DNA of 50,276 nucleotides. It comes from Pseudomonadales bacterium (GTDB lineage: Bacteria > Pseudomonadota > Gammaproteobacteria > Pseudomonadales > Azotimanducaceae). Location: NCBI GenBank assembly GCA_019090385.1, contig JAHRWB010000071.1:1-50276 (forward strand). Reading direction: 5' to 3'. Position 1 is the first letter of the stretch. The number at the start of each line of letters is the position of its first letter. Below are positions 6,795 through 16,583 of this stretch, piece by piece. A program made the position numbers and the translations under genes. Below the pieces are notes generated by a model. The model saw nothing but the letters and a program-made list of their open reading frames with translations. It was not told the origin of the DNA and ran no database searches.

Positions 6795-8138
6795 ATGCAG
6801 GCAACCAAAGCCTTGTCGAATAATTTATCTGCCATAGCGCAAAGTGATGCCGTTCTATTATCTGCTTCAGAGCATAAAATCGACTCTGCGGACATAGACG
6901 ACAGTGCTATACAGGTTGTTGAAACATTAGCCACTGCCGGCTATGAAGTATTTTTGGTTGGTGGTTGTGTCAGAGACTTGTTGCTTAAACGACAACCAAA
7001 GGATTTCGACGTCGCCACCAATGCAACGCCCGAGCAAATCAACCAGTTATTTCGACGTTCTCGTATTATCGGCAGACGTTTTCGCATTGTGCATGTGAGA
7101 TTTAAGCGTGAAATAATTGAGGTCTCCACCTTCCGGCGGGCGGTAGATAAAGAAGATATCTCTCTGGCTCATTCCAGAAAAGATCTATCAGGAAAAGTAT
7201 CCGCGCAATCCAGTAAAGGCGTTATGTTGCGAGACAATGCATACGGCTCTCTGAATGAAGATGTATTTCGCCGCGATTTCACGGTTAACGCACTGTATTA
7301 CGACCCTCTTTCAGGAACACTAATCGATCACGTCAAAGGCATGCAGGATTTAGATGCTGGCGTACTGCGAATTATAGGTAATGCCGAACAACGGTACCGC
7401 GAAGATCCTGGCCGCATGTTACGCGCAGTCCGCTTTTCTGCAAAACTCGGGTTTGAGCTGGACAATGACAGTTCACAAGCCATTCATCATACCGCCGAGC
7501 TCATCGGCGAAGTATCGCCTGCACGCTTGTTTGATGAACTCTCAAAAATGTTCCTAAGCGGAAATGCTGAAAAAATATGGGAGTTATTAGTACATTACAA
7601 TCTTGCATCATTACTTTTTCCGTCGGTCAGTGATGATCACAGCATGATTATTGAGAGCATGCGTTCTACAGACACCCGAATCAGCGCTGAAAAACCGGTC
7701 ACACCAGGTTTTATCTACGGTGTACTACTATGGTCTGCTCTACAACGACGAACCCAATCACACAGCGCAAATATGAGCGTCCCCCAGGCACGAGAAACTG
7801 CCGCTGCCGAGGTCATTGCCGAGCAGCAACCCAATATATCCATTCCCAAACGTTTTACTCAATTCATTCGAGACGTTTGGCGACTGCAACCTAAATTGGA
7901 AAAACGCCAATCTCGACAAATTGAGCGCACTCTGGGAGATCGCAGATTTCGAGCCGCATACGACTTTTTGCTAATGCGCTGCAGTGCTGGCGAACTACCG
8001 TCTGAACTCGCTGACTGGTGGACTCGTATACAGGAAGTCGATAGTGACGAGAGAGCGCAAATGATCAGAGATCAACAAACCAGGGGAAATAAAAACCCCA
8101 AAAGAAAGAAAAAAAAGCCTTCTAGGCCGCAACCGTAG
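6795..8138 (+). CDS. pcnB: Poly(A) polymerase I
   Basis: About 447 residues. The class II nucleotidyltransferase signature VFLVGGCVRDLLL followed by PKDFDVATNATPEQ carries the catalytic Asp pair, and REDPGRMLRAVRFSAKLGF is the RNA-binding neck typical of PcnB and CCA-adding enzymes. The C-terminus is a strongly basic tail (PKRKKKKPSRPQ), a mark of poly(A) polymerase rather than CCA transferase. PcnB adds 3' poly(A) tails that promote RNA decay. A GTG at 6765 is also in frame but lies 6 bases after the sRNA terminator tract; the ATG at 6795 is preferred. Neither start has a strong Shine-Dalgarno. With a terminator just upstream, it must rely on read-through or an unseen promoter. folK, which follows pcnB in Pseudomonas, is missing. 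Confidence 0.94.
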   Translation: MQATKALSNNLSAIAQSDAVLLSASEHKIDSADIDDSAIQVVETLATAGYEVFLVGGCVRDLLLKRQPKDFDVATNATPEQINQLFRRSRIIGRRFRIVHVRFKREIIEVSTFRRAVDKEDISLAHSRKDLSGKVSAQSSKGVMLRDNAYGSLNEDVFRRDFTVNALYYDPLSGTLIDHVKGMQDLDAGVLRIIGNAEQRYREDPGRMLRAVRFSAKLGFELDNDSSQAIHHTAELIGEVSPARLFDELSKMFLSGNAEKIWELLVHYNLASLLFPSVSDDHSMIIESMRSTDTRISAEKPVTPGFIYGVLLWSALQRRTQSHSANMSVPQARETAAAEVIAEQQPNISIPKRFTQFIRDVWRLQPKLEKRQSRQIERTLGDRRFRAAYDFLLMRCSAGELPSELADWWTRIQEVDSDERAQMIRDQQTRGNKNPKRKKKKPSRPQP

Positions 8139-8240
8139 CAAGCTTGCCTATTCTGATCCATTAATGCTTGATTTGATGATACCACCCGCTCCATCATATT
8201 TGTTTATTCGGCTACTGCCTGCACCAAATATGGATGCATT

Positions 8241-8915
8241 ATGAATACCCAGCTTGCCGCTACCCGGGAAAAGCCCGAACAGCCAAAATACATCGCAGTG
8301 GAAGGACCCATTGGCGCAGGTAAAACGACCCTTGCTCAAAGACTGGCGGAAACCTTTCAATATCCGCTCATGAAAGAAGCGGCAGCGGAAAACCCGTTTC
8401 TAGAACAGTTCTACCGCAGCAAACGTAACCAGGCGCTGCCGACACAATTATTTTTTTTGCTCCAACGTGCAAAACAAGTTTCGGAACTGGGGCATACCCT
8501 GTTCAGGCCAACGCTGGTCAGTGACTTTCTGATGGAGAAAGACCGCATATTTGCTGAAGTTAATCTGACCAGCGAAGAGTTTTCGCTGTATGAGCAAATT
8601 TACCAGCAGTTGGATATAAATCCGCCTGCTCCGGATCTGGTAATCTACCTCCAGGCACCGGTAAATATTCTGGGTGCACGAATAAAACGGCGCGGCAATG
8701 CCGCTGAACAATTTATAACGCCAGATTATCTTGAAAACCTTAGCCATGCATATACTCGATTTTTCCACTTCTATGATTCGGCCCCCCTACTTATCGTAAA
8801 CTCGGCAGCCATAGATTTAGCGCACGATGACCTTCACTACGAGTCACTGCTAAAACAAATATCGAAAATGGAGGGGTTGAGACAATATTTTAACCCTCAA
8901 CCTTCGCTATTATAG
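8241..8915 (+). CDS. Deoxynucleoside kinase family protein
   Basis: A 224-residue P-loop kinase: Walker A GPIGAGKTTLAQRL (near residue 25), an ENPFLEQFY substrate-binding segment, the DFLMEKDRIFA motif resembling the DRS/DRY region of dNKs, a PDLVIYLQAP strand, and a lid with IKRRGNAAE. This fits bacterial deoxynucleoside (deoxyadenosine/deoxyguanosine) kinases of the salvage pathway. It occupies the slot where folK, panB and panC lie in Pseudomonas; none of those genes is here. Substrate is not predictable from this sequence. The 102-base gap from pcnB shows no clear signal. Confidence 0.86.
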   Translation: MNTQLAATREKPEQPKYIAVEGPIGAGKTTLAQRLAETFQYPLMKEAAAENPFLEQFYRSKRNQALPTQLFFLLQRAKQVSELGHTLFRPTLVSDFLMEKDRIFAEVNLTSEEFSLYEQIYQQLDINPPAPDLVIYLQAPVNILGARIKRRGNAAEQFITPDYLENLSHAYTRFFHFYDSAPLLIVNSAAIDLAHDDLHYESLLKQISKMEGLRQYFNPQPSLL

Positions 8916-8987
8916 ACAGATCAAAAAAAGCCGGCATTAATCTGACAAACCCGGCACTGTAAATATATCATTAACAGAGTAATTCCG

Positions 8988-10598
8988 ATGACAAGTTCCA
9001 GAGCTGAGCGTCACCCCACCGCCGACCCGAGCTGGCAGGCGCTGCAGACGCTGGCAAAACGGGCTGCGGATCGCCATTTGTCAATATACACAGACGAAAC
9101 CGATCGATATAAAAAATACGCCTTCCAAACATGTGGGCTCTGCGTCGATTATTCCAAGCAAAAAGTAGATGATGAAGTATTCGATGCACTGATGGCACTG
9201 GCAGAAGCATCTGATTTCGGCAATAAATTCGCCCAACAATGCAGCGGAGATCTCGTTAATCAAAGTGAAAATCGGCCTGCACTGCATACCATGTTGCGTA
9301 CTCCTCAGGAACTGCAGGCGGCTCCCTACCAGGAAACCATCAACCTCGCACAAACTAAAATGTTTAGCTTTGTTGACAGGGTTATCTCGGGTGAGTGGCG
9401 TGGACACACTGGCAAAGCTATTAACCATGTGGTGCACGTTGGCATAGGCGGCTCTCATCTGGGGCCTGAACTGGCCGTAGAAGCGTTAGCCCACTACGCT
9501 ATAAGTAATCTGCGTATTTCATTTTTAGCATCGGTAGACGGTCATTGTCTCAAACAGCTAACAGACGAACTTAATCTCGAACAAACGCTGTTTATTGTTG
9601 CATCCAAATCCTTCAGTACCCAGGAAACAAAAACCAATGCACATAGTCTGCGCAGCTGGTTCCTAGAGCGCACAGGCTCTGTAGCCGCACTGGCCAACCA
9701 CTTTGTCGCCGTCAGCGCCAACATTGAAGCTGCGACAAATTTTGGCATCGCAGAAGAAAACGTGTTTGAAATGTGGGATTGGGTAGGAGGACGCTTTTCT
9801 GTCTGGAGCAGTGTCGGACTTCCGCTTGCTCTCTCCATCGGCAGCCAAAATTTTAGGGCCTTTTTACAGGGCGCCCATCATATGGATCATCATGCTCTAA
9901 ACACGCCGACGGAAAATAACATACCAGCACTTATGGCCTTGTTTGAGGCATGGAATAGCACCTTTCTGCAGAAAGAAACCCATGCAGTGCTTGTTTATGA
10001 TCATCGCCTGCGTCTACTGCCTGATTTTTTGCAACAACTAGAAATGGAAAGCAACGGCAAGTCAGTACATGCAGATGGAGAGGAATTAACCGGGTTTTTA
10101 TCCGCACCTATCATCTGGGGTGGGGAGGAACCAAATGGTCAACATGCTTTCCATCAACTATTACACCAGGGCACACGAAAATTCAGTGCAGATTTTATCA
10201 GTTGCAAACAACCCGACCATCATTTTACCGAGCATCATAATTGGCTGCTGGCGAATTGCCTCAGTCAAAGTCAGGCAATGTTGTTAGGTCGCTCGGATTC
10301 AGACGATAAAGACGCTTTGCCTAGCCATCAATGCGTCAAAGGCGACCACCCCAATACCACCATTTTGCTTGATACACTGAACCCGCAAGGATTGGGCGCT
10401 TTGCTAGCAATGTATGAGCACAAAGTTTCTTTCCAATCAATGATATGGCATATCAACCCCTTTGATCAGTGGGGTGTAGAGTTAGGCAAACAGCTTAGCC
10501 TGAGCATTTACAAAGATTTATGTACGCTTTCAAACAATACACAACTTGACGCATCTACCCAGGGTCTGGTTGATCATATGAACCATACAAATAGTTAA
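8988..10598 (+). CDS. pgi: Glucose-6-phosphate isomerase
   Basis: A 536-residue phosphoglucose isomerase interconverting glucose-6-phosphate and fructose-6-phosphate. Seen: HVGIGGSHLGPELAVEAL, ASKSFSTQET, the active-site signature GGRFSVWSSVGLPLALSIG, MESNGKSV, and the C-terminal FDQWGVELGKQL block. Somewhat shorter than the E. coli enzyme (549) but complete. The next gene, acs, starts 12 bases downstream on the same strand. In Pseudomonas pgi and acs are also neighbours. Confidence 0.97.
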   Translation: MTSSRAERHPTADPSWQALQTLAKRAADRHLSIYTDETDRYKKYAFQTCGLCVDYSKQKVDDEVFDALMALAEASDFGNKFAQQCSGDLVNQSENRPALHTMLRTPQELQAAPYQETINLAQTKMFSFVDRVISGEWRGHTGKAINHVVHVGIGGSHLGPELAVEALAHYAISNLRISFLASVDGHCLKQLTDELNLEQTLFIVASKSFSTQETKTNAHSLRSWFLERTGSVAALANHFVAVSANIEAATNFGIAEENVFEMWDWVGGRFSVWSSVGLPLALSIGSQNFRAFLQGAHHMDHHALNTPTENNIPALMALFEAWNSTFLQKETHAVLVYDHRLRLLPDFLQQLEMESNGKSVHADGEELTGFLSAPIIWGGEEPNGQHAFHQLLHQGTRKFSADFISCKQPDHHFTEHHNWLLANCLSQSQAMLLGRSDSDDKDALPSHQCVKGDHPNTTILLDTLNPQGLGALLAMYEHKVSFQSMIWHINPFDQWGVELGKQLSLSIYKDLCTLSNNTQLDASTQGLVDHMNHTNS

Positions 10599-10610
10599 GA
10601 GGCAGACACC

Positions 10611-12566
10611 ATGAGTGATATTTATCCCGTTTCAGAAGAACAACGAAAACAAAGCCTGATCAACAAGGAGCAATATGCAGAAATGTATGCCGCCTCGATC
10701 AGTGATCCCGCTGCTTTTTGGGCGGAGCAGGCGAATGCCTTCCTTAGCTGGAATAAATCCTGGGACAATGTTTTCTCTTCCGATCTAAAGCAAGGCAATG
10801 TTAATTGGTTCGAAGGTGCGGAAATTAATGCCAGCTACAATTGCATCGATCGACACCTTGAGACGCGGGCAGATCAAACCGCCATTATTTGGGAAGGTGA
10901 TGACCCAGAACAATCAGCCAAAATTACCTACAGAGAACTGCACCAACACGTATGCAAGTTTGCCAATGCGCTGAAATCACGAGGTGTTAAGAAAGGCGAC
11001 CGCGTTTGTATTTACATGCCGATGATTCCAGAAGCTGCTTATGCCATGCTCGCCTGTGCGCGAATTGGCGCGATTCATTCAGTTGTGTTCGGCGGATTTT
11101 CACCCCAGGCACTACGAGATCGTATTCTTGATTCGGACTGTCGAACAGTCATCACGGCAGACGAAGGCATGCGTGGCAACCGCCCAATACCTCTCAAAGC
11201 CAACACTGATGAGGCGCTAACATCCTGCCCCAATGTCAGTACAGTAATCACCGTACGACGCACAGGCAATAAAATAGCCTGGCACGAAAACCGGGATGTC
11301 TGGTATCACGATCTGGTAGATGGCCAGTCGGATCAGTGCGACATACAATCAATGGATTCTGAAGCCCCACTGTTTATTCTGTACACCTCGGGCTCAACGG
11401 GAAAACCCAAAGGCATTCAACACAGTACCGGCGGTTATCTCCTGCAGGCAGCTATTACCCACAAATATGTTTTTGACTATCATGACGGCGATATTTACTG
11501 GTGTACCGCTGATGTCGGCTGGGTTACAGGACATTCCTATATTGTCTACGGACCCCTTGCAAACGGTGCTACCACGCTAATGTTTGAAGGCATTCCCACC
11601 TACCCCGACGCGTCAAGGTTCTGGCAAGTCGTTGATAAGCACCAAGTGAATATTTTTTATACGGCGCCCACAGCTATTAGACAATTAATGGCGGAGGGCG
11701 ATGAATTTGTCACATCCACCTCGCGCAGCTCATTAAAATTATTAGGCTCCGTTGGAGAGCCAATTAACCCGGAAGCTTGGGAGTGGTACTACCATGTTGT
11801 AGGCTCCGCTAACTGCCCTATCGTGGATACCTGGTGGCAAACAGAAACCGGCGGCATCATGATTACCCCCCTACCAGGTGCAACAGACTTGAAACCCGGC
11901 TCTGCCAGCGTTCCCTTCTTCGGTGTACAACTGGCATTAATGGATGAAAATGGTAAAGAAATACCTGTCCAGGCGGGACAGGAAGCCTACGGTGATTTGG
12001 TCATCACCCATACATGGCCAGGCCAATTGCGCACCATATATGGTGATCATCAACGAACCGTCGATACATACTATGCAACCTATCCTGGTGTTTATTTTGC
12101 TGGCGACGGCGCACGTCGAGATGCAGATGGTTATTACTGGATCACCGGGCGTGTTGATGATGTGATGAATATCTCCGGGCACCGTCTCGGTACCGCTGAA
12201 GTGGAAAGTGCACTAGTGCTGCACGAAGCAGTAGCTGAAGCCGCAGTGGTGGGCTTCCCTCACGATATAAAGGGTGAAGGTATATACGCTTACGTTACTT
12301 TAATGGCACACCAGGATACCAGCGCCTCAACTCTAGAGCGCATTCACGCAGAACTTATTAAAATGGTTAGAAGTGAAATTGGAGCATTTGCCAAACCCGA
12401 CGTTATTCAATGGGCACCGGCACTGCCCAAAACCCGCTCGGGAAAAATCATGCGCCGCATATTACGTAAAATCGCAGCAAATGATCTCGACGACCTGGGT
12501 GATACAAGTACGCTTGCGGATCCAACTGTGGTGGAACATCTAATCGCTAATCGCGAGACAGACTAA
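10611..12566 (+). CDS. acs: Acetyl-CoA synthetase
   Basis: A 651-residue AMP-forming acetate:CoA ligase. Signatures: the P-loop [28 protein letters not shown], the adenylate-binding [10 protein letters not shown], the hinge [18 protein letters not shown], and the C-terminal [16 protein letters not shown] with the catalytic Lys that is regulated by acetylation in other species. It activates acetate to acetyl-CoA. A GAGG ribosome-binding site precedes the ATG. Length is standard. In Pseudomonas acetate use is under CbrAB/Crc control, and a CrcZ-like RNA lies 4 kb upstream, but no direct regulatory link is visible in the sequence. Confidence 0.97.
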   Translation: MSDIYPVSEEQRKQSLINKEQYAEMYAASISDPAAFWAEQANAFLSWNKSWDNVFSSDLKQGNVNWFEGAEINASYNCIDRHLETRADQTAIIWEGDDPEQSAKITYRELHQHVCKFANALKSRGVKKGDRVCIYMPMIPEAAYAMLACARIGAIHSVVFGGFSPQALRDRILDSDCRTVITADEGMRGNRPIPLKANTDEALTSCPNVSTVITVRRTGNKIAWHENRDVWYHDLVDGQSDQCDIQSMDSEAPLFILYTSGSTGKPKGIQHSTGGYLLQAAITHKYVFDYHDGDIYWCTADVGWVTGHSYIVYGPLANGATTLMFEGIPTYPDASRFWQVVDKHQVNIFYTAPTAIRQLMAEGDEFVTSTSRSSLKLLGSVGEPINPEAWEWYYHVVGSANCPIVDTWWQTETGGIMITPLPGATDLKPGSASVPFFGVQLALMDENGKEIPVQAGQEAYGDLVITHTWPGQLRTIYGDHQRTVDTYYATYPGVYFAGDGARRDADGYYWITGRVDDVMNISGHRLGTAEVESALVLHEAVAEAAVVGFPHDIKGEGIYAYVTLMAHQDTSASTLERIHAELIKMVRSEIGAFAKPDVIQWAPALPKTRSGKIMRRILRKIAANDLDDLGDTSTLADPTVVEHLIANRETD

Positions 12567-12590
12567 GGAGATAACGGACAGGGCCGATAA

Positions 12591-12624
12591 ACCCGGGAGC
12601 ATGAACAGGTTCATGCTCCCGGGT
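12591..12624. terminator. Stem-loop between convergent acs and pnp
   Basis: ACCCGGGAGCATGAA (12591-12605) and its perfect complement (12610-12624) form a 15-bp stem with a CAGG loop. It lies 24 bases after the acs stop and 23 bases from the pnp stop. The T-tract is short on the plus strand and absent on the minus, so it may act mainly as a 3'-end-stabilising or weak bidirectional terminator. Confidence 0.8.
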
Positions 12625-12647
12625 ATTTCCAGGTTTAAAGTGCTTGT

Positions 12648-14768
12648 TTACGCTTCTACAGCACCTTCATCAGAGTTACTCTTATAGCTTTCAACTTCCT
12701 TCATGCTGAGCTTAACGCGACCGCGTGCATCAACATCCAGAACCACAACTTCAACGTCCTGGCCTTCTTTCAGATAGTCAGTCACTTTCTCTACTCGTTC
12801 TTGAGCAATTTGAGAAATGTGCACCAAGCCATCTTTACCGGGCAATATATTAATGAATGCACCAAAGTCTACGATACGTGCGACCTTACCCAGGTAGATC
12901 TTTCCAACCTCAGCATCAGCGGTTATTTCCATTACACGGTTAACAGCAGCCTCCATAGACTCCTTGTCATCCGCATAAATACGTACGCTGCCATCGTCTT
13001 CAATATCGACCTGTGCGCCGGTATCTTCAACAATGGAACGGATGGTGGCCCCACCCTTACCGATTACATCACGGATTTTATCCGTATGTACCTTGATTAC
13101 GGTCATGGCTGGCGCACTATCTGACAAACTTGTACGTGACTCACCGATGACCTTGTTCATTTCCTGTAAAATAAACAAACGACCTTCGTTAGCTTGCAAC
13201 AATGCAGCTTCCATTATTTCATCAGTGATACCATCAATTTTGATATCCATTTGTAATGCGGTAATACCGGTTTTTGTTCCCGCGACTTTAAAATCCATAT
13301 CGCCCAGGTGATCTTCATCACCCAGAATATCGGTAAGTACTGCGTAACGATTACCTTCCTTAATCAAACCCATAGCTACACCAGCCACAGCTGATTTCAG
13401 AGGTACACCAGCATCCATCAACGATAGTGAAGCACCACATACAGATGCCATTGAGCTGGAACCGTTAGATTCGGTTATTTCAGACACAACACGCAGGGTA
13501 TAGGGAAAATCTTCCGTGTTAGGTAATACCGCTTCCAATGCTCTACGAGCTAACTTGCCATGACCAATCTCGCGACGCTTGGGTCCAGACATAAATCCGG
13601 CTTCACCAACGCTATAAGGAGGGAAGTTATAGTGCAGCATAAAGGCATCTTTGTAGGTACCTTGAAGCGCATCAATAATTGCTGAATCCCGCAGGGTGCC
13701 AAGGGTAGTTGCTACTATCGCCTGGGTTTCTCCACGCGTGAACAAAGCAGAGCCGTGGACTTTTGGCAGGGTACTGACTTCTACCTCAATAGGCCTGACG
13801 GTACGCAGGTCTCGCCCATCAATACGTGGTGAACCCTCAAGAATCCTGTTACGGACAATGCCTTTTTCCAGTTTCGAAAAACTGGAACTAACGTCATCCC
13901 TGGTCCATTTTGCATCATCGGACTCGGTAAGATCTGCTACGATCTTTGAGCGAAGCTCCGAAACTTTTGTCTGCCGTTCCATCTTATCCGTCACACGGTA
14001 GGCATCACCCAGATCATTTTTAACTGATGAAGATACTGATTCCGCCAGGGTTTGATCTTCTGTAGCAGCAACCCACTCCCAACGTGGTTTCCCAGCTTCG
14101 GCTACCAGCTCACTAATCGCACTGATTGCAGTTTGCATTTCCTGATGCCCAAACAATACCGCACCCAACATCTGATCTTCTGACAGCTCTTTAGCTTCAC
14201 TTTCTACCATAAGCACCGCGGCTTGTGTACCAGCGACAACCATATTCAGCTCAGAACCTTCCAGCTCTTCATATCCAGGGTTCAACAGGAACTGCCCATC
14301 TTTGAATCCCACCCGCGCAGCACCTACCGGCCCCGCAAAAGGAATACCAGATATACCGAGAGCAGCAGATGCACCAAGCAATGCCAGCACATCAGGGTCT
14401 GTGTCTTTTTCTACAGAAATTACAGTACACACTACCTGCACTTCATTCATAAACCCTTTTGGAAACATTGGTCGTATAGGCCTGTCGATCAGCCGACAAG
14501 TCAGTGTCTCTTTGTCTGAAGGTCTTCCCTCACGTCGAAAAAATCCGCCAGGGATTTTTCCGGCTGCATAGGTTTTTTCCTGATAATTAACCGTCAGCGG
14601 GAAAAAAGCAGCACCAGCCCGGGCCTCTTTGACCCCAACAACAGTACAAAGCACAACAGTGTCACCTTCGCTAACAACAACTGCACCCGTTGCTTGCCGA
14701 GCAACCTTACCAGTCTCAATGACTACGGTTTTATCGCCAAACTGAAATTCTTTTTTAACCAAACTCAA
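12648..14768 (-). CDS. pnp: Polynucleotide phosphorylase
   Basis: About 706 residues: two RNase PH domains (first with [21 protein letters not shown], second with the active-site segment [23 protein letters not shown]), then a KH domain ([15 protein letters not shown]) and an S1 domain ([26 protein letters not shown]). Degrades RNA 3' to 5' phosphorolytically, often within a degradosome. The TTG at 14768 is chosen as start because AGAGG lies 8 nt upstream and the product then matches the family N-terminus; an in-frame TTG at 14807 would add 13 residues without a clear ribosome-binding site. Directly follows rpsO, the conserved order. Confidence 0.96.
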   Translation of the reverse strand: MSLVKKEFQFGDKTVVIETGKVARQATGAVVVSEGDTVVLCTVVGVKEARAGAAFFPLTVNYQEKTYAAGKIPGGFFRREGRPSDKETLTCRLIDRPIRPMFPKGFMNEVQVVCTVISVEKDTDPDVLALLGASAALGISGIPFAGPVGAARVGFKDGQFLLNPGYEELEGSELNMVVAGTQAAVLMVESEAKELSEDQMLGAVLFGHQEMQTAISAISELVAEAGKPRWEWVAATEDQTLAESVSSSVKNDLGDAYRVTDKMERQTKVSELRSKIVADLTESDDAKWTRDDVSSSFSKLEKGIVRNRILEGSPRIDGRDLRTVRPIEVEVSTLPKVHGSALFTRGETQAIVATTLGTLRDSAIIDALQGTYKDAFMLHYNFPPYSVGEAGFMSGPKRREIGHGKLARRALEAVLPNTEDFPYTLRVVSEITESNGSSSMASVCGASLSLMDAGVPLKSAVAGVAMGLIKEGNRYAVLTDILGDEDHLGDMDFKVAGTKTGITALQMDIKIDGITDEIMEAALLQANEGRLFILQEMNKVIGESRTSLSDSAPAMTVIKVHTDKIRDVIGKGGATIRSIVEDTGAQVDIEDDGSVRIYADDKESMEAAVNRVMEITADAEVGKIYLGKVARIVDFGAFINILPGKDGLVHISQIAQERVEKVTDYLKEGQDVEVVVLDVDARGRVKLSMKEVESYKSNSDEGAVEA

Positions 14769-14813
14769 AATATTTTCCTCTTTCCAATTTCTCTTTTTTT
14801 CCAACAATCTAAA

Positions 14814-15083
14814 CTAACGTCTTAATTCCAACTGCTTAATCAAAGCAGCATATCTCGAAGCATCTTTAATCTTCACATAATCAAGTAGCTTTCTTCTTTG
14901 GCTAACCATCCGAATCAATCCACGACGCGAATGGTGATCTTTTTTATTAGCCCTAAAGTGACTTTGCAATCCATTTATATTTGCTGTTAACAATGCTACT
15001 TGAACTTCAGGAGAACCAGTGTCACCCTCGGATTGTTGATACTCTGCAACTATTTTTGCTTTCTCTTCTGCTGATAAAGCCAT
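14814..15083 (-). CDS. rpsO: Ribosomal protein S15
   Basis: An 89-residue protein with the complete S15 signature ([49 protein letters not shown]). It binds 16S rRNA early in 30S assembly. GGAG lies 9 bases before the ATG. The 77-base gap from truB has, on this strand, an AACAG...CTGTT inverted repeat followed by a T-rich stretch, perhaps a weak terminator, but it is not convincing enough to list separately. Confidence 0.98.
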   Translation of the reverse strand: MALSAEEKAKIVAEYQQSEGDTGSPEVQVALLTANINGLQSHFRANKKDHHSRRGLIRMVSQRRKLLDYVKIKDASRYAALIKQLELRR

Positions 15084-15160
15084 TATTTACATCTCCAATA
15101 TGCTAATTAAAAAAATTGAACAGATAGCCGCGCATACGTACAGCCACCTGTTTTTTTGCA

Positions 15161-16153
15161 CTAACGTGCAGCTAAAAGACGACGAGGAGCGATTCGCCCG
15201 TCATCCAAAACTTCTCCCACACCAATAAAACTCCTGTCACGAATGTCAGATGATTGGCGTTCTTCTCGGGCTGCCTGGATTTCAATATCCGGCGCAGCCT
15301 CGCTATCTTCTGTAACAAGCCGAACCCAGCCCTCTGTTGGCGCATTGGGAACCAAGACTGCTTGACCTTGCCTCACATAAAAAGCACTACTGCTGGTCAA
15401 ACGCACTTCCGGCCATTCTCGTACCGCGGAGGAGATAGGTTGCAACAACTTATCCAACCCACTCAGACCTTCTGTTTCGTACACTTGCTCCAGATCATCA
15501 AATGATAAAGAATCTGACTCAGCATATGGGCCAGCCTGTATCCGTTTCAACGCAATAACATGCGCACCACAACCTAAATCGGCCCCCAGGTCCTCAGCAA
15601 TCGTGCGAATATAAGTCCCTTTGGTGCAATGAATCTGTAACTCTAGCCGCTCACCCTCGAATGCTATCAATTCATTCGAAAAAATAGTGAGCGTCCTCGG
15701 TTTTCTTTCAACCTCTATACCCTGGCGCGCTAATTTGTATAGCGGTTGACCGTTATGCTTTATCGCAGAAAACATAGAAGGTACCTGCTGTATAGTGCCT
15801 CTGTACGCATTCAGTGCACTTTCTATCTGTTCTTCTGTTATGCCTTCTACCGTATTAGTTTGCAAAATCTTACCGTCGGAATCACCACTGTCTGTTGTTT
15901 GACCCAGGCGGATAACAACCTGATAGGATTTATCAGAATGCAATAAAAACTGAGAAAACTTAGTTGCCTCACCAAAGCACAAAGGCAGCACACCCGTTGC
16001 CAGCGGGTCCAAACTCCCTGTATGCCCGACTTTTTGCGCTCTAAACATCCTTTTAGCCCTTTGCACTGCGTCATTTGAGCTGATGCCAGTATGTTTATCC
16101 AACACAATCACACCGCTAATAGGCCGACCTTTGCTTCGTCTTTTACGTGTCAT
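15161..16153 (-). CDS. truB: tRNA pseudouridine(55) synthase
   Basis: A 330-residue pseudouridine synthase making psi-55 in the T-loop of tRNAs. Catalytic Asp lies in HTGSLDPLATGVLP; other family blocks are VPSMFSAIKHNGQPLYKLARQG and CTKGTYIRTIAEDLG. A C-terminal PUA-like region extends past residue 250. The 5' end overlaps rbfA by 11 bases, indicating translational coupling within the rimP-nusA-infB-rbfA-truB operon. Confidence 0.97.
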   Translation of the reverse strand: MTRKRRSKGRPISGVIVLDKHTGISSNDAVQRAKRMFRAQKVGHTGSLDPLATGVLPLCFGEATKFSQFLLHSDKSYQVVIRLGQTTDSGDSDGKILQTNTVEGITEEQIESALNAYRGTIQQVPSMFSAIKHNGQPLYKLARQGIEVERKPRTLTIFSNELIAFEGERLELQIHCTKGTYIRTIAEDLGADLGCGAHVIALKRIQAGPYAESDSLSFDDLEQVYETEGLSGLDKLLQPISSAVREWPEVRLTSSSAFYVRQGQAVLVPNAPTEGWVRLVTEDSEAAPDIEIQAAREERQSSDIRDRSFIGVGEVLDDGRIAPRRLLAAR

Positions 16154-16544
16154 TTTTTTCTTGATCAGTTTTAGTACTGCCTGCTTGCAAATCTGACTTA
16201 ACAGCTTTGTTTATCAATGATTCCAGTCTGGCACCTTCTTCAATGAGTTCATCATAGTAAAATCTCAGGTGCGGGGTGATACGCATCGCGCTATCGCGCG
16301 CAACACTAGTACGCAAAAAACCACTGGCTTTATTTAATACACCCAAAAGTTCATGCCTTTGTTCCTGGGTATCTATACCAAACCCAGCCACATACACTTT
16401 GGCATTAGTGAGATCGCTACTAACTCGCACATCAGTAACACTGATCATTCCCACACGTGGATCGCGCATTTCAGCACGAATAATGGTCGCCAGTTCTCGC
16501 CGCAAATGGTCTGCTACACGCAGATCTCTACCATATTCTTTCAT
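16143..16544 (-). CDS. rbfA: 30S ribosome-binding factor A
   Basis: About 133 residues with the RbfA KH-like fold: RVADHLRRELATIIRAEMRDPRVGMISVTDVRVSSDLTNAKVYV, then a conserved LGVLNKASGFLRTSVARDSAMRITPHLRFYYD. It binds the immature 30S subunit and aids 16S 5'-end maturation, notably at low temperature. ATG at 16544 matches the family start (M-KEYGR); an in-frame GTG at 16565 would add seven residues. Between infB and truB, overlapping truB. Confidence 0.95.
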   Translation of the reverse strand: MKEYGRDLRVADHLRRELATIIRAEMRDPRVGMISVTDVRVSSDLTNAKVYVAGFGIDTQEQRHELLGVLNKASGFLRTSVARDSAMRITPHLRFYYDELIEEGARLESLINKAVKSDLQAGSTKTDQEKNDT

Positions 16545-16583
16545 CGACTCACCAAAACCCTGCACCCAAACCGTACATATTTG

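Noticed and set aside
8916-8987. GCCGG/CCGGC inverted repeat between the kinase gene and pgi
   Set aside because: Five-bp stem with a long loop and no T-tract; not a credible terminator.
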